Assembly (NCBI GenBank): GCA_008694505.1
Contig: VZDJ01007755.1
Location: 1,999,409-2,063,408, forward strand
Direction: 5' to 3'
Length of the DNA stretch: 64,000 bases
Source of the DNA: Cyanoderma ruficeps
Lineage: Eukaryota; Chordata; Aves; Passeriformes; Timaliidae
A program made the position numbers and the translations under genes. Of the stretch, positions 29,305 through 39,500 are shown in pieces. The notes under the pieces are model-generated. The model searched no databases and was not told the DNA's origin. It worked only from the letters and a program-made list of their open reading frames with translations. Numbering within the stretch: position 1 is the stretch's first letter; the number at the start of each line of letters is the position of its first letter.

Positions 29305-29385
29305 TTTTTGTTCTGGTGGGGTTTTTTTGGTGGTTTGTTTTTTGTTTTTTTGGTGGGGTTTTTTGGTTTTTTTTGTGGTGGGTAC
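29305..29385. repeat. G/T-rich low-complexity tract
   Basis: Alternating runs of T and GG/GGGG on the plus strand. Its reverse complement creates the K/P/Q-rich part of a spurious 257-codon minus-strand frame. It directly precedes the CpG cluster. Confidence 0.8.
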
Positions 29386-29579
29386 CACATCACTGAGCCG
29401 GACCTCTGATGGTGCTGCTTGCATGGACATGATCTGTGTAATGTCACACAGAGAAATATATTCACAGACATGAACAAGAAACCTAAATTTGAGGTAAAAC
29501 GGTGGCTCTACCTTGAACCACCTATAAATGATCCGTGTGACACTTGAACCAAATTTAAATATCCTGCCCGAATTTACTC

Positions 29580-30110
29580 CCAAACGGCACGGCGGGAACG
29601 AAGGAGCAGGCCAGGAAGCGCCTCTCGCCGTTAAATCAAACATAAACTTCACAGCCAAACCTGCTCCGTTTGTGCGTGCTGCGGGAAGCTTTACAAGGGC
29701 TGGCGGGGGGAATATCCGTGTGTGCGAATGCAGCCACACGTGTTCCGGCTCCTCGCAGCCCTCCCTGCGCGCAGGGCTCCCCCGGCCCGCTCCGGCCCAG
29801 CGCAGCGCGCCGGGAAGCGCCGGCCCTAATTGAAAGAAAAGCAAAAGCAATTAGCCCCGGGGGGAGGGCACTCCGCTTGATTGGCCGCTGCTGATGGATG
29901 TCCCTCCGCCCCCGGAGGCCACCGGGCCCCCGCAGCGGCGGCGGTGGGACCCGGCCGGGCTCGGTCCCGCCCGGCGATGCTCGCTCATCTCTGCGGGCAA
30001 ACTCCCTCCCCCCGGCGCGCCCGTCTGCTCCTCCCGCAGCGGATTCCCGACGGCCTTCCTCACGAAAACTGAAAAACCCCAGCGCTGGATTGTAGTGGCT
30101 GAAAATAGAG
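29580..30110. promoter_or_regulatory. CpG island A with paired homeodomain sites and an inverted CCAAT box
   Basis: CpG density and GC content rise abruptly at 29,580. Inside lies an inverted pair, CTAATTG (29,826-29,832) and CAATTAG (29,848-29,854), 22 bp apart and flanked by partly complementary GC-rich arms. An inverted CCAAT box (TGATTGG, 29,878-29,884; NF-Y type) follows 24 bp later. Together these look like a CpG-island promoter or promoter-proximal enhancer. Direction is undetermined. Open frames here run on all strands, as expected of GC-rich DNA, and none shows a known domain. Confidence 0.6.
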
Positions 30111-30413
30111 ACCTAAAGGAAAAAAAAAAAGTAAAATAAAGTAGCGTTTCAACAAACCCCAAAAACCCGAGATGCGACAGCCAGAGGGAAGAGAAACGGG
30201 GAAGGACGGAAAGCTGAAAGAAACAGCGGGAATAGCAAATAGCTTAGTTTTCACTCCAGACACCATAACTTGTTTTACGATTAGTGATCTGTTTAAAGAT
30301 TTGTCCTGGAAGTACTTGATATTGAGTTACAAAAGGTTACGTTAATTGCATTAAGTCATAATGACCCATGAAGCACTGCAAAGGCTTAGAGAAATCACGC
30401 TTCTTCCTTAAAG

Positions 30414-30470
30414 AAATAAAATAAAATAAAATAAAATAAAATAAAATAAAATAAAATAAAATAAAATAAA
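30414..30470. repeat. (ATAAA)n microsatellite
   Basis: About eleven uninterrupted copies of a 5-base unit ATAAA, between two CpG-rich blocks. The pure array suggests length polymorphism. Confidence 0.97.
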
Positions 30471-30474
30471 GTAC

Positions 30475-30720
30475 GGCAAGGCAACAGGGCGGGACTCCGG
30501 ACGGAGGCAGCAGGGCGGGAGGCAGCGCCCCAGTCCCGGCGGACTCCAGCCCCGGCCCCAGGAGCCCTCCAGGGTGCCCTCGCCCCCCGCCCGGCACTGC
30601 CCCGGCGGGAGGGAGTGTGTCGGCCCTGGGCGCAGCCGACTGCGTTATGGTCCGGAATTAAATGTGTCTACTAATAATCTATAGTCTCGCTCGCCGGGGC
30701 AGAGCAGACAAACAAAATCG
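30475..30720. promoter_or_regulatory. CpG island B (small)
   Basis: A GC-rich block with frequent CpG immediately right of the ATAAA microsatellite, probably the continuation of island A interrupted by AT-rich DNA. No open frame with family resemblance. Confidence 0.5.
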
Positions 30721-30959
30721 TCATTCCAAATGAAAAGAAAACACTATTTCTTAGAAGTGTTTAGGAGGGTGCACAGCAGGGCATATTTTCTTTCTTACTG
30801 GCAAGAGTTTGTAACTGGATCCCTTAACATTACTGAGAACATGAAAACATGAAACAAAAGTATTGATCCAAGAATTCGCCGAAGAAAAGTATCCAAATAC
30901 ACACTGGTTTATTTGAATTTTTTTAAGGTTACATCAGATGTTTATGGGGGAAGTCCGAG

Positions 30960-31330
30960 CTTGAGGTACAGCCCCTGCATGGCCCATTCAAACATACGCG
31001 GAGGAAAGTGTCATTTGTGTTGTTAAATTTACATTACGTTCACTTTAATTGCATCAGTTTCTAGATAGATGTAGGAATAATGGCATTTAAGAGGAAAATA
31101 GCAATCATCTTCAGAAGACTGCAGCATAATGGAGGAACCTAATTAATTTAACTTTGCAGTCTTCCATAATGGCTGCACTTTATCATTTCCACAGATGGAG
31201 CTTGAAGGAATTAACAATGCTGTTTATCCCAGCAGACATCTTTGACTGTGGTTAGCCAATGGCAGATTTCCCACTTAAAGATGCATTTCTTCACTTGAGG
31301 GAAACCAACCCGAGCTCTGGCAATAGCTGT
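30960..31330. promoter_or_regulatory. Candidate enhancer with inverted repeat and homeodomain sites
   Basis: An AT-rich, repeat-free segment between CpG blocks. It holds a perfect 10-bp inverted repeat, GAAGACTGCA (31,114-31,123) and TGCAGTCTTC (31,155-31,164), whose 31-bp spacer contains CTAATTAATTTAAC, a strong homeodomain-type core. The word CATAATGG follows near both arms. A CCAAT box lies at 31,256-31,260 in TTAGCCAATGGC. The texture is that of a conserved non-coding element. Conservation itself was not tested. Confidence 0.45.
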
Positions 31331-32132
31331 TGAAACTTGCTATTACTGTATGTGTGTGGGATATTGAAAACCTGAGAAAATGCACAATATGTGTCTCTTT
31401 ATGGCCTCATCAAGTGACGCTGGGAGAAGACGGAGTGTTTCCTTGCTTACCAGAGCCAAGGTTTTTCCGGTACCATTTCGGTTTCTCTTCCTTTATTTTC
31501 CCCTTCACTGTATTTTTTTTCAACGTACCCTGCATTTTTTTTCCCTTTAAAAAAGTCAGTGCGTGTTCGTTTCTAGATGCGTAGAATTCAACCCCTCTCC
31601 TAGATGATTTGCAGTGTTTACAGACTTTTCATGCCTGGGAAACCTGAGTAGACTCGAGGTAAGCAATCCTGCACACGCAAAGCACAGTAAAAACCGGATT
31701 ATTTGAACAAGCTGATTGTTTATTATTTCAGGAAACAATGCATTTTCCACGCTGCCATATTCTGGGGTGCACACGCACTCACACCTTCCAGTCACCCTCC
31801 CGTGGGTGTCAGAGGAGAATCGGAAGGGAGAGATATGCCGTGATGCCAACCAAGGGATGAACCACACCACTTAAATGCTCTACACCATTACCCGCATGGC
31901 TGGGCTATTAAAAAGTGTTGTTTGGCACCTTTGAGAGGGGTATCTGTTACCCCAGCAGCAGGGACCTGGGGAGTCAGCCACAGCAGTGAAACAGTGAACC
32001 AGATGAGCACATCGTCGACACGATTGTCTCTTCCTGTTCCTGTACAAAGAGAAATGTTTTGCGGGGGCTCGGAGAAAAGGATGATTCTGCGCTCTTATGT
32101 ATTCGAGGAGGATTTAAAACTGTATTGCTTTG

Positions 32133-32133
<1 letters not shown>

Positions 32134-32165
<32 letters not shown>

Positions 32166-32175
32166 TATCCTGCCN
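32134..32175. repeat. Poly-T tract with nearby ambiguous base
   Basis: About thirty T (32,134-32,163), then ATTATCCTGCC and an N at 32,175. It creates the poly-phenylalanine run of a spurious 200-codon frame. The tract length in the assembly is probably unreliable. Confidence 0.9.
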
Positions 32176-32214
32176 TCAAAAGATTTATTGGCATCCGGAG
32201 TTTATTGTTGCTGT

Positions 32215-32300
32215 TGATTTGGGAGAGGAGGCGAGGCGGGGCGGAAAAGGGCGGGTTCGCGCACTTCCGAGTGCCTGGCAAGCAAAACTCCCGTCCTTGA
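32215..32300. promoter_or_regulatory. Small GC-box cluster
   Basis: GGCGGGGCGGAAAAGGGCGGG followed by TTCGCGC gives two GC boxes (Sp1/KLF type) and an E2F-like word within about 40 bp, just right of the poly-T tract. Motif resemblance only. Confidence 0.4.
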
Positions 32301-33119
32301 ACTCAGACCTTAGCACTGCCCAAAATGACAATCTGGTGCCGTTCTTACACCCTGGCAGAGAAAACGTCTTTTCTATCCCTCGCTTGTACGCTGCAGCGTC
32401 CAGTAGAAACCAGCTCACACACAGAAAATTCGGGGCTGCTGGTAAAGTTCATACAGCTCTCAGTTGCTGTAAAGGTGAATGGCAGCCCAGGGGCCACCTG
32501 GGCTGCTTCCGCCGTGTTATTTAGGAAGGCGGGTTTGGATACAAACCTGAATGTGTTAATCTGGCGGGTATCTCCACCACCAACCAGTGGAGTGACAATG
32601 AATATCTAAGTCATACTGTCATTTCTCTCATCAGAATAAGTTCCCGGCTGCTGAGAGCATGGAGGGGAGAAGCACCTGCCTTTCACCCCAACCAGGAGTG
32701 CACGGCCATCTCAGGGCTCGGTCAGACAGGTAGGGTAGGGAGAGAGCTGGGATTTGAGCCGGTGACGTGCTCCGTGACGCAAGCCCAGCTAAGGAGGACA
32801 TTGTGATGCCGCTTCTCTAACCGGTTTGAAATCCTGGGCATTGGCCGTCTGAAAATCACCTGGCGCATCTATGTGTCTATACTTCCGCGGGAAAAAAAAG
32901 AGGGAAAAAAAGGAAAAAAAAATAATATAAGGAAGAACGGGCACAGAAAGCAGCGCAGCGGACCTCAGGTTCCGACCTGAGCAAGGGGCAAAACGTGAGG
33001 TACAAGTGCGTGGAAATGAGTTACACCAGAAAAAAGAAAACAAACAAACAAACAACAAACAGCAGCCAAAATTCGGGGGGGAAAAAAGAGAGTAGACACG
33101 GCCGCACAGTGAATCCCGC

Positions 33120-34225
33120 AGAGGCACTGTGAATCACCGCCAGCCGGCGGCACCTGCTGTGCCCGCCGAGCCCCCGCGCAAACCCGCCGGGCCCCGTGGG
33201 TGCCCACAGGCTGACGGTGCCCCTGTGGCCCCGGCGAGCCGAGGGGGAGCTCTGCGGTCGCCCAGATCAGGGGTGGGAGTGCTGCCGGGTGTCAGTGATG
33301 CGGTCGCTGCGGGTGGTTAAGTTTTGCTTATGATGTAGGATAACGCCGCTGTGGGACCGTGACGCTCTGCAAATCCCGCCCGTGTTCCAGCCCCTTCCTT
33401 ACTCTATAGTCACATATTCCCAGTGATACTGATTTCACTGAAAATAAAGTTGTTGGGTTTTTTAAACCGGCAAACTGTAGCTGTTGAAGAGATAGAACAC
33501 AAATCCCAGCGGGAAGCCTTTTCACATGCTGCGGGATCCCACTGTCCCCTCGGAGGTGCGGGAGGGCCGCGACGGCGCTCGCCGCCCCCGCGCCCTGCAC
33601 AGAGCGGGGGGCGGGAGAGGAGCGCCCACCTCCCGCTCCGTGCTCTGCTCCCGCCTCGGCCGCTCCTCCCCTCGGCTCGGGCAGAATCGCCTGGGAATCC
33701 AGCAAGATTTTCCTATTTACCCGGCCCCAGTGGCCCCCGCTGGTGCTACCGCTAGTGGCGGCGCCCCAGGGAGCGGGAGAGGAGGAGATAGCGGCGGTGG
33801 TCAGCCGTGGGACGGGAAGGCAGCAAGGCTAGCTACTCTGTAGCTGGGACCTCGGTTGTTCTTGTCCTGCTCAGGCAGTGGACAGAGCTGCTGTGCGGAG
33901 GCAGCAGCATCTTCCCTCTTCCTTGCCTGAACAGTCGGAGGCCAAACCTCCCTGGTGTTCCCGCAGAGCTGACCTGCAGCTGGGTCATCAGGGCCGGAGC
34001 AGAAGTTCTGACGCGCCCCTCGGTGTCACATCCCCCCCGCTTTCCTCACTCATCGCCCCGCAGCTCAGGTTCCCTCGGCCCCACTCACAGCCAAGCCGCC
34101 CATGCAAAGCGGCCGGGCCCGAGCGGGGCTGGGCCGGCCCCAGGTAGGGCGCGGAGCAGGGCGGCTGCCGCGGGCGGGGGAGCTGCGAACGCCTCCCCCG
34201 GCGCTTCCTGTCGGTGAGAGCGCTC
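33120..34225. promoter_or_regulatory. CpG island C (two blocks)
   Basis: Two CpG-dense blocks (about 33,120-33,410 and 33,530-34,225) separated by a short AT-rich piece. GC boxes occur at about 33,605 and 34,148. Open frames of 89-136 codons on both strands are Ala/Pro/Arg/Gly-rich shadows of base composition and show no domain. Probably part of the same regulatory domain as islands A to E. Confidence 0.6.
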
Positions 34226-34420
34226 CGTCCGCAGTTTGAAACGGGGAGATTACGTAAATCTTAAAATCTCCTATGAAAATTAATAAAAACACACGAAATC
34301 CTAGACAGTCCATAGCAACTGATTTTTATCTACCGTTTTACGCGCTTCATTATCCACCAAAATATAACCACCCCGTGATTTAATGTAGTTCACGGAGACC
34401 ACAGGCGTTTTTGGCTTCCC
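34226..34420. promoter_or_regulatory. AT-rich segment with palindromic D-box-like site
   Basis: Between islands C and D sits an AT-rich segment containing the perfect palindrome TTACGTAA (34,250-34,257), which matches the PAR-bZIP/C/EBP D-box consensus. The words AAAATTAATAAAAAC and GTGATTTAATG follow. A regulatory role is inferred from motif and position. Confidence 0.35.
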
Positions 34421-34949
34421 TTAGCCTTTTTATTCTAGCGCTGGCAGTGGCCTGACTTCAGTCTTCTCTCAACATTGGACTGTGTCTGGGGGTTGAGATA
34501 AGACCAAGGAGGAAGAAACAGACTGCATTCGATGTGTTTGTCTCAGTATCACTTCAAACCAACTCGGGGAACCTCAAGCACTTCAAACCCTGTTTTGGGG
34601 TATTCGTCCCTGTGCCTTCGTTTTCTGTCACCGTTATGTCCCCACAGACAGCTTCTCTGGAAGCTGGGGACCCCGGTCGGGCTTGCTGGAGGCGGGGGTT
34701 GGCTTTAATCAGCGTAGTCAGAGAACCAGAATCAGGTGTGGATTTGTTTCAGGGCACGTTTGCATCAATCAGTATTTTCGTTACAATCTTGTCAACAGTT
34801 TTAATTCAAAGCGTATGCTAAAGCCGAAGAAACTGAGCCGTACAAGGGAGTTATTTTTAGAAAAATATTGTTAAAACAAATTGGCACGGATGAAATATTC
34901 TGATGGTACTAGAGGCTAATATTTTTTTCTCAGCTTTGTTGACAACGAG

Positions 34950-35640
34950 ATGGCTCGATGCTGTGTAGCAGGGCGGTCTGTAATTTTGGAGAGCTTCGAC
35001 CGTGGCCTGCCAATCCATAGGAGCGCACTCTCTCCTCCTGAACTTTTCCCTGTCCGTCTGTGCCAGGGGCAGATAGAGCCCTGCGCTTTGCCCAGCACCG
35101 GCGGTGTGAGCGCTGAGGGTCTGGGAGCAGGGCCACAGCGGCAGCCCTTGAGCTCCTCGGGGCGTTCCGCGCCGCCCGCACCCCCCCTTCTCTCACCGCG
35201 CCTTCCCGCGCAGCGCCCCACTCGCAGCTCCCCGGGGACCCGCGGCGTCACCCCGGTGCTGCGGGCAGAGAGGGGTGGGAGCTCTCTCTCCTCGACCGCC
35301 CAGGCTTTGCGCGGCAGCCGGCGGAGAGATCGTACGCGGGTTTGCGGGAGGCAGCCGATGCCAGTCGCGGCTTTCCGCGAGGTGCATCTCCCGCCGAGCC
35401 AGGGCCGACTCAGCCACCCCACCGCCCCACTCGGGAGGTCAAACTCACCGGATTAAAGGCTAACACGACGGAGAAGCGCTCCTACCTGCGCTGTATTTTT
35501 GGCTTAGCTATTTGCGTGGGGCTGGGGGGCCCGGCTGCGCGGACGCCCTGCGTGCGTCTGGCCGGCTCCGTTCGCTCCCGCTCTCCGGCATCCCCAGCTC
35601 ACTTTTCACATCAAATAGGCCATTAGCTTTTGATCCTGCC
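34950..35640. promoter_or_regulatory. CpG island D
   Basis: A CpG-rich block of about 700 bp. Near-equal 168-codon frames occur on opposite strands, both Ser/Pro/Arg/Ala-rich, which is the signature of high GC rather than coding. It ends in AT-rich, CNE-like sequence. Confidence 0.6.
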
Positions 35641-36130
35641 TGTTACATTCCAGGTTTCCCAGTGATGTTTCCTGCACATTGAACCCCCCCGCCCCCACTT
35701 CTGTCCCACTTCGCATTTAAACACGACCCGGTAGATCTGAATTTCTGTCGAAAATGTAATTTTGAACATATGTACTCATTCGTCTCTTCGCGCTTGGCCT
35801 CACACCGAGGTCCCTCTCGGAGGAGGGACCTAACATTTTAGATGCCCCAGAAGAGCGCTGAAGTTTTGGCTTGCTTACATCTTTGAGAGACCGAGCCAAA
35901 ACGAGACCTATTAAAACACTGACTAATGCCTGCGAAGACAATATCCATAACTTCAAAGTCCTTACGCGACTATTGGCAATGGCTGCGCTCAAGCGCTGCA
36001 AACAGCCAAAGGGATCAGTGGGACATTCTCCACTCCCATTTAGAACGTTATTAAGCGGGAGCAGTGACTCAGGCTTCAGCCAAATAGATTTTGCGGTTTT
36101 TTTCTCCCCCATATGATCTCCTAGTTTCCT
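35600..36130. promoter_or_regulatory. Candidate conserved element between CpG islands D and E
   Basis: Repeat-free, moderate-GC sequence with words such as GGCCATTAGCTTTTGAT, CCAGTGATGTTTCCTG and CCAAATAGATTTTGCGG. It lies between two islands and has no stable open frame apart from an unremarkable 154-codon minus frame. It looks like a promoter-proximal conserved element. Conservation was not tested. Confidence 0.35.
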
Positions 36131-36169
36131 CTCTTGGCCGTAAGAAACCACTGGAGTGACCGAAGAGTG

Positions 36170-36570
36170 CTGGAGGTGCATCCCTTGGGCGCCTCAGGAG
36201 GTCACCTCAGCGAAGCAGGGGTCGGTCCATGGTGGGTGGAAGGGGATGATTTCACGCATGGTCGCACTCCAGTCCCGGCCCACCACCCGGCTTCCCGAAA
36301 CCTCGCTGCGGGGGGCCGAGGCGGCAGAGCCGCCGGGTGAGTCCCTGCCATGTTCTTTGGAGCATCATTCAAGGGCTCCACGTCCCTTGTGGGACCTCAA
36401 GCCTGGAAAGTCCCTCCAAGCAGCCAGGGAGGGGAGCGTTCAAAGCACCGGGCTCAGCATCCCTCGCCCGGCTCCGCGGAGGCGGAGCGGGGCGGGAGGC
36501 GAGCGCGGCTCGGCTGGGGCAGCTGCGGCCGGGAGGCACCGCTTCCCCCTCCTCCCGGGTTTATTCCTAG
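36170..36570. promoter_or_regulatory. CpG island E with possible plus-strand splice donor
   Basis: The last CpG block of the left cluster. A donor-like CCGG/GTGAGT occurs with the intron GT at 36,337-36,338, so an alternative upstream non-coding first exon of a plus-strand transcript could end at 36,336. A GC box (GGGGCGGG) lies at about 36,489-36,496. The donor alone is weak evidence. Confidence 0.4.
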
Positions 36571-39500
36571 CACGTTTGCACTGTCCAGCTTCAGCGTGGG
36601 AAAATATTTACTTAAAAATCGCCGTTTCGTTAAATTTTTGGGGAAAAAATTCTCCTTCTAGAGTATATCCAGACGTGTGTTCAGAAGGGACTTAAGCAAA
36701 TTCGGAGATGGTAATCCTAAATTCCAACATTTCTCCCCGGATATCTAAAGGATGATACTTTTCCCAATTAACCCGTCAGAAATGTGTTGCAATGCTTTAA
36801 TATAATTTTACTCGTTAAAAGAACACAATTTTTTTGTCATCATTACAAGAAATATTTGCCTTGTTAATTAATATTTTCCTCGAAGACACTTGAACCTCCT
36901 GTTACAAACACTATTTTCCTCAAATATACTAAGAAATTTTCTTTAATGAACCTAGTGAGGATACAGTAATGACAGATAAGCAAGACTTAACATTGTCAGC
37001 AAAAATGATTAAATTACATAGACCAGCCTCTTGGACTGCTGAAAATTAAATCGAGCCATAATGTTCTGAAGAAAAACAAAGAATGTGAAATACACATAAG
37101 TTTCCCAAGACTCCTTTGATTAAACTTCTATACCTGATAAACTGCACTTCAAATTTGCAATAGTGACTGCACTTAACTACTTTTACAAGTAGTCTGATGT
37201 TAAATAATGCACAAGTCCATGTTTGTAGAATATGACATTAAACAAGTGGCTCATCACTCTGAATGCTTCAGCCTCCCGTTAATACCTGTGTTAGCTACAC
37301 AGGCTTCTGATTTCAGGCCTTGACTGCTGAAAAACCTCATCTAGAGTTGTGGAGAGAGCAAGGTTAAGGATCTTCTTCCACTGCACATGGAGTATTCAGT
37401 TTTAAGAACTCAATGAGCTAAGGCACAATTAAAATTACCAGACAGTTTAAAATACAGGATTTAATTGATCATTTATTCTATAATCTATATTATTAGCCAG
37501 TTATTTCATGGAGCAAAGTTCCGTAAATCCACATACTCATCAATAGCTTGGTGGGTAGTTTCACTAAAACCTAAGCGTCTACAGTGTTAGATCTTAGCAT
37601 CCGAGATGGATTTTCAGATACTGAAAAAACAGGGCTCACAAGTCATTGGAAGCCAGAGGGACTTCTCCCACTGACATGGAGACTGTGGGAAATTCCTGTC
37701 TGCAGTGGCACAATCAGCAGATAATGAAACTGGAAGAGTGGGGTGGGGGATGAGCAGCATAGCAGAGAGAAAATATTTTAAAATATATTTAAATCATTCA
37801 ATCACACAGAAGATTAGAAATAGTGGAGGTATCTAAAACATAAGCATCACATATGAAATGGGTTTCTTTTGAGGTGCTAAATAAAATATAATCAAGAGTT
37901 AGAAGATGAGACAGATTAACATTTGAATGGACTATTTGTTATTTGTCTTCTCGCGGGACCTTCTAAAGGAGTAGGTGGAGATCTGTTGTCACATGTGGCT
38001 CACCAACACGGCATTATGGGTGCCAGTTTGTACTGGATCCCAGCAGCATCTCTCTCAGAAATGTTTCCAGGTTCCATCAGAAGCCATTATGCATCATTTG
38101 AATATTGCCTTTTTTCGTAGTAATTAAAATCTTGCCTTTAATTACATCTACACATAGCTAAGGACGGCACCTGACCCTGGAACTGAAAAGCTGAGTTTTA
38201 TTTTCCTTCATTGCATGGATAAGTCAGGTTTATATTCATGGCAGTGCTTTTGTTCATAACAAAATGCCCGTCTGTGACTGAAGGAATCAAAGTCTGAAAA
38301 GACTTTGAGGGAGACAAAAGAACATTTACTAACTAAGGAAGTCCCATTTTCTGCTTCCTTTCTAGTATGAAACTTAAGTAAAACATATTTTAGAAACTGA
38401 ATGTAAGCTTGAGTTGCTTCTAGAAAGTTAAACCCGAGTGCTGGGGTTCTTTCAACTCATCAGGGCAAGGTAGCAACAAACCACAGTAGATCTGATTCAG
38501 AAAGAAAACGTCATACAGATAGGACACAAAAATGTCCCTGGTAATGAACTCAAATCCTCCAGTCTCTTAAACCACATTGTATTCTTGAGTGATGAATTTT
38601 GTACTTGGATCGCTTGCTTAGTTGAAAGAAGTGTAAAGACAGCTCCCTACTGGCAAAATATCTGAGGAGGTTACAGAACGCTGTTTATTCCAGCTAGTGT
38701 CTGGAATAAATTATGTTCAAGAAATTGGCTCCTGATACTCCTATTTCAGATGAGAATTTGTACTGAGTGCTAAGTCCTAACACTTCTGGCCAAACTATGG
38801 GCTTCATTACGATTCCCCATTCATCATACCTGCCAGGAGCTCTCAGATTTGGAAAGGTGCTTGTTTTGAGGAGTGAAAGAATAACAGAAAAGAAACTGTT
38901 TACCTTGGCATTACTGTCAGTTCTCAAAGGCACTGGTCTTTCAAATTTCAGGGCTACGAGTTGTCAGACCTAATATGCTTTCTTACTATTCCTACTGAAA
39001 TTCATTAGCTACATAAGGAAGACCCACACTAGTTTTAGTTGACACTATAGGTCGAATAAACCACTTAACATTTCAGAGGTTTCTATTGCAGATAAGGGGA
39101 TAAATGGCAGCAGGTGACCTGACAGCTCTTGGGGTGGGAGGGAGTTTTCACAACTGATTTTTAATCCAGTAGCAACAGCAGATGCTTGACAATTCATTAG
39201 ACTGGACTCTAGGAAGCAGGATGGCAATCTCACTGCTATTCTAAACATTTTGATCTATAAACCATGTTGACCAATTTCCCATTGTGAAGGGTAATTATGC
39301 TGATTTTTTTACTCAGTGCCTAACTGTTATATGGGCTTGAATCTTCTCACAACATTAACAGCTCAAAACCCTGCAGAAAAGGAAAGCTAATAGACACAGC
39401 TAGGCCAAATCTAAGACAACCCACATCACTTACCACCACAATGTCCAGGGCTTCCTGTAGGAAGGAGATCCACTCTTTTATAAGCAAGCTGAGGGCTCTC

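Noticed and set aside
29077..29850. 257-codon minus-strand open frame, the longest in the window
   Set aside because: It runs through a G/T-rich low-complexity tract (giving a K/P/Q-rich block) and then a CpG island (giving Ala/Pro/Arg/Gly-rich sequence). No domain, no codon-usage consistency and no splice support.
31922..32524. 200-codon plus-strand open frame
   Set aside because: Its middle is a poly-phenylalanine run encoded by the poly-T tract and it crosses an N. The flanking peptide has no family resemblance.
34916..35456. Two overlapping 168-codon frames on opposite strands
   Set aside because: Mirror frames of similar length in a CpG island are expected from GC-rich composition, where stop codons are rare. 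No conserved motif in either.
36156..36695. 179-codon plus-strand frame in island E
   Set aside because: Compositional; it has no domain and crosses the proposed donor at 36,336 without change in character.
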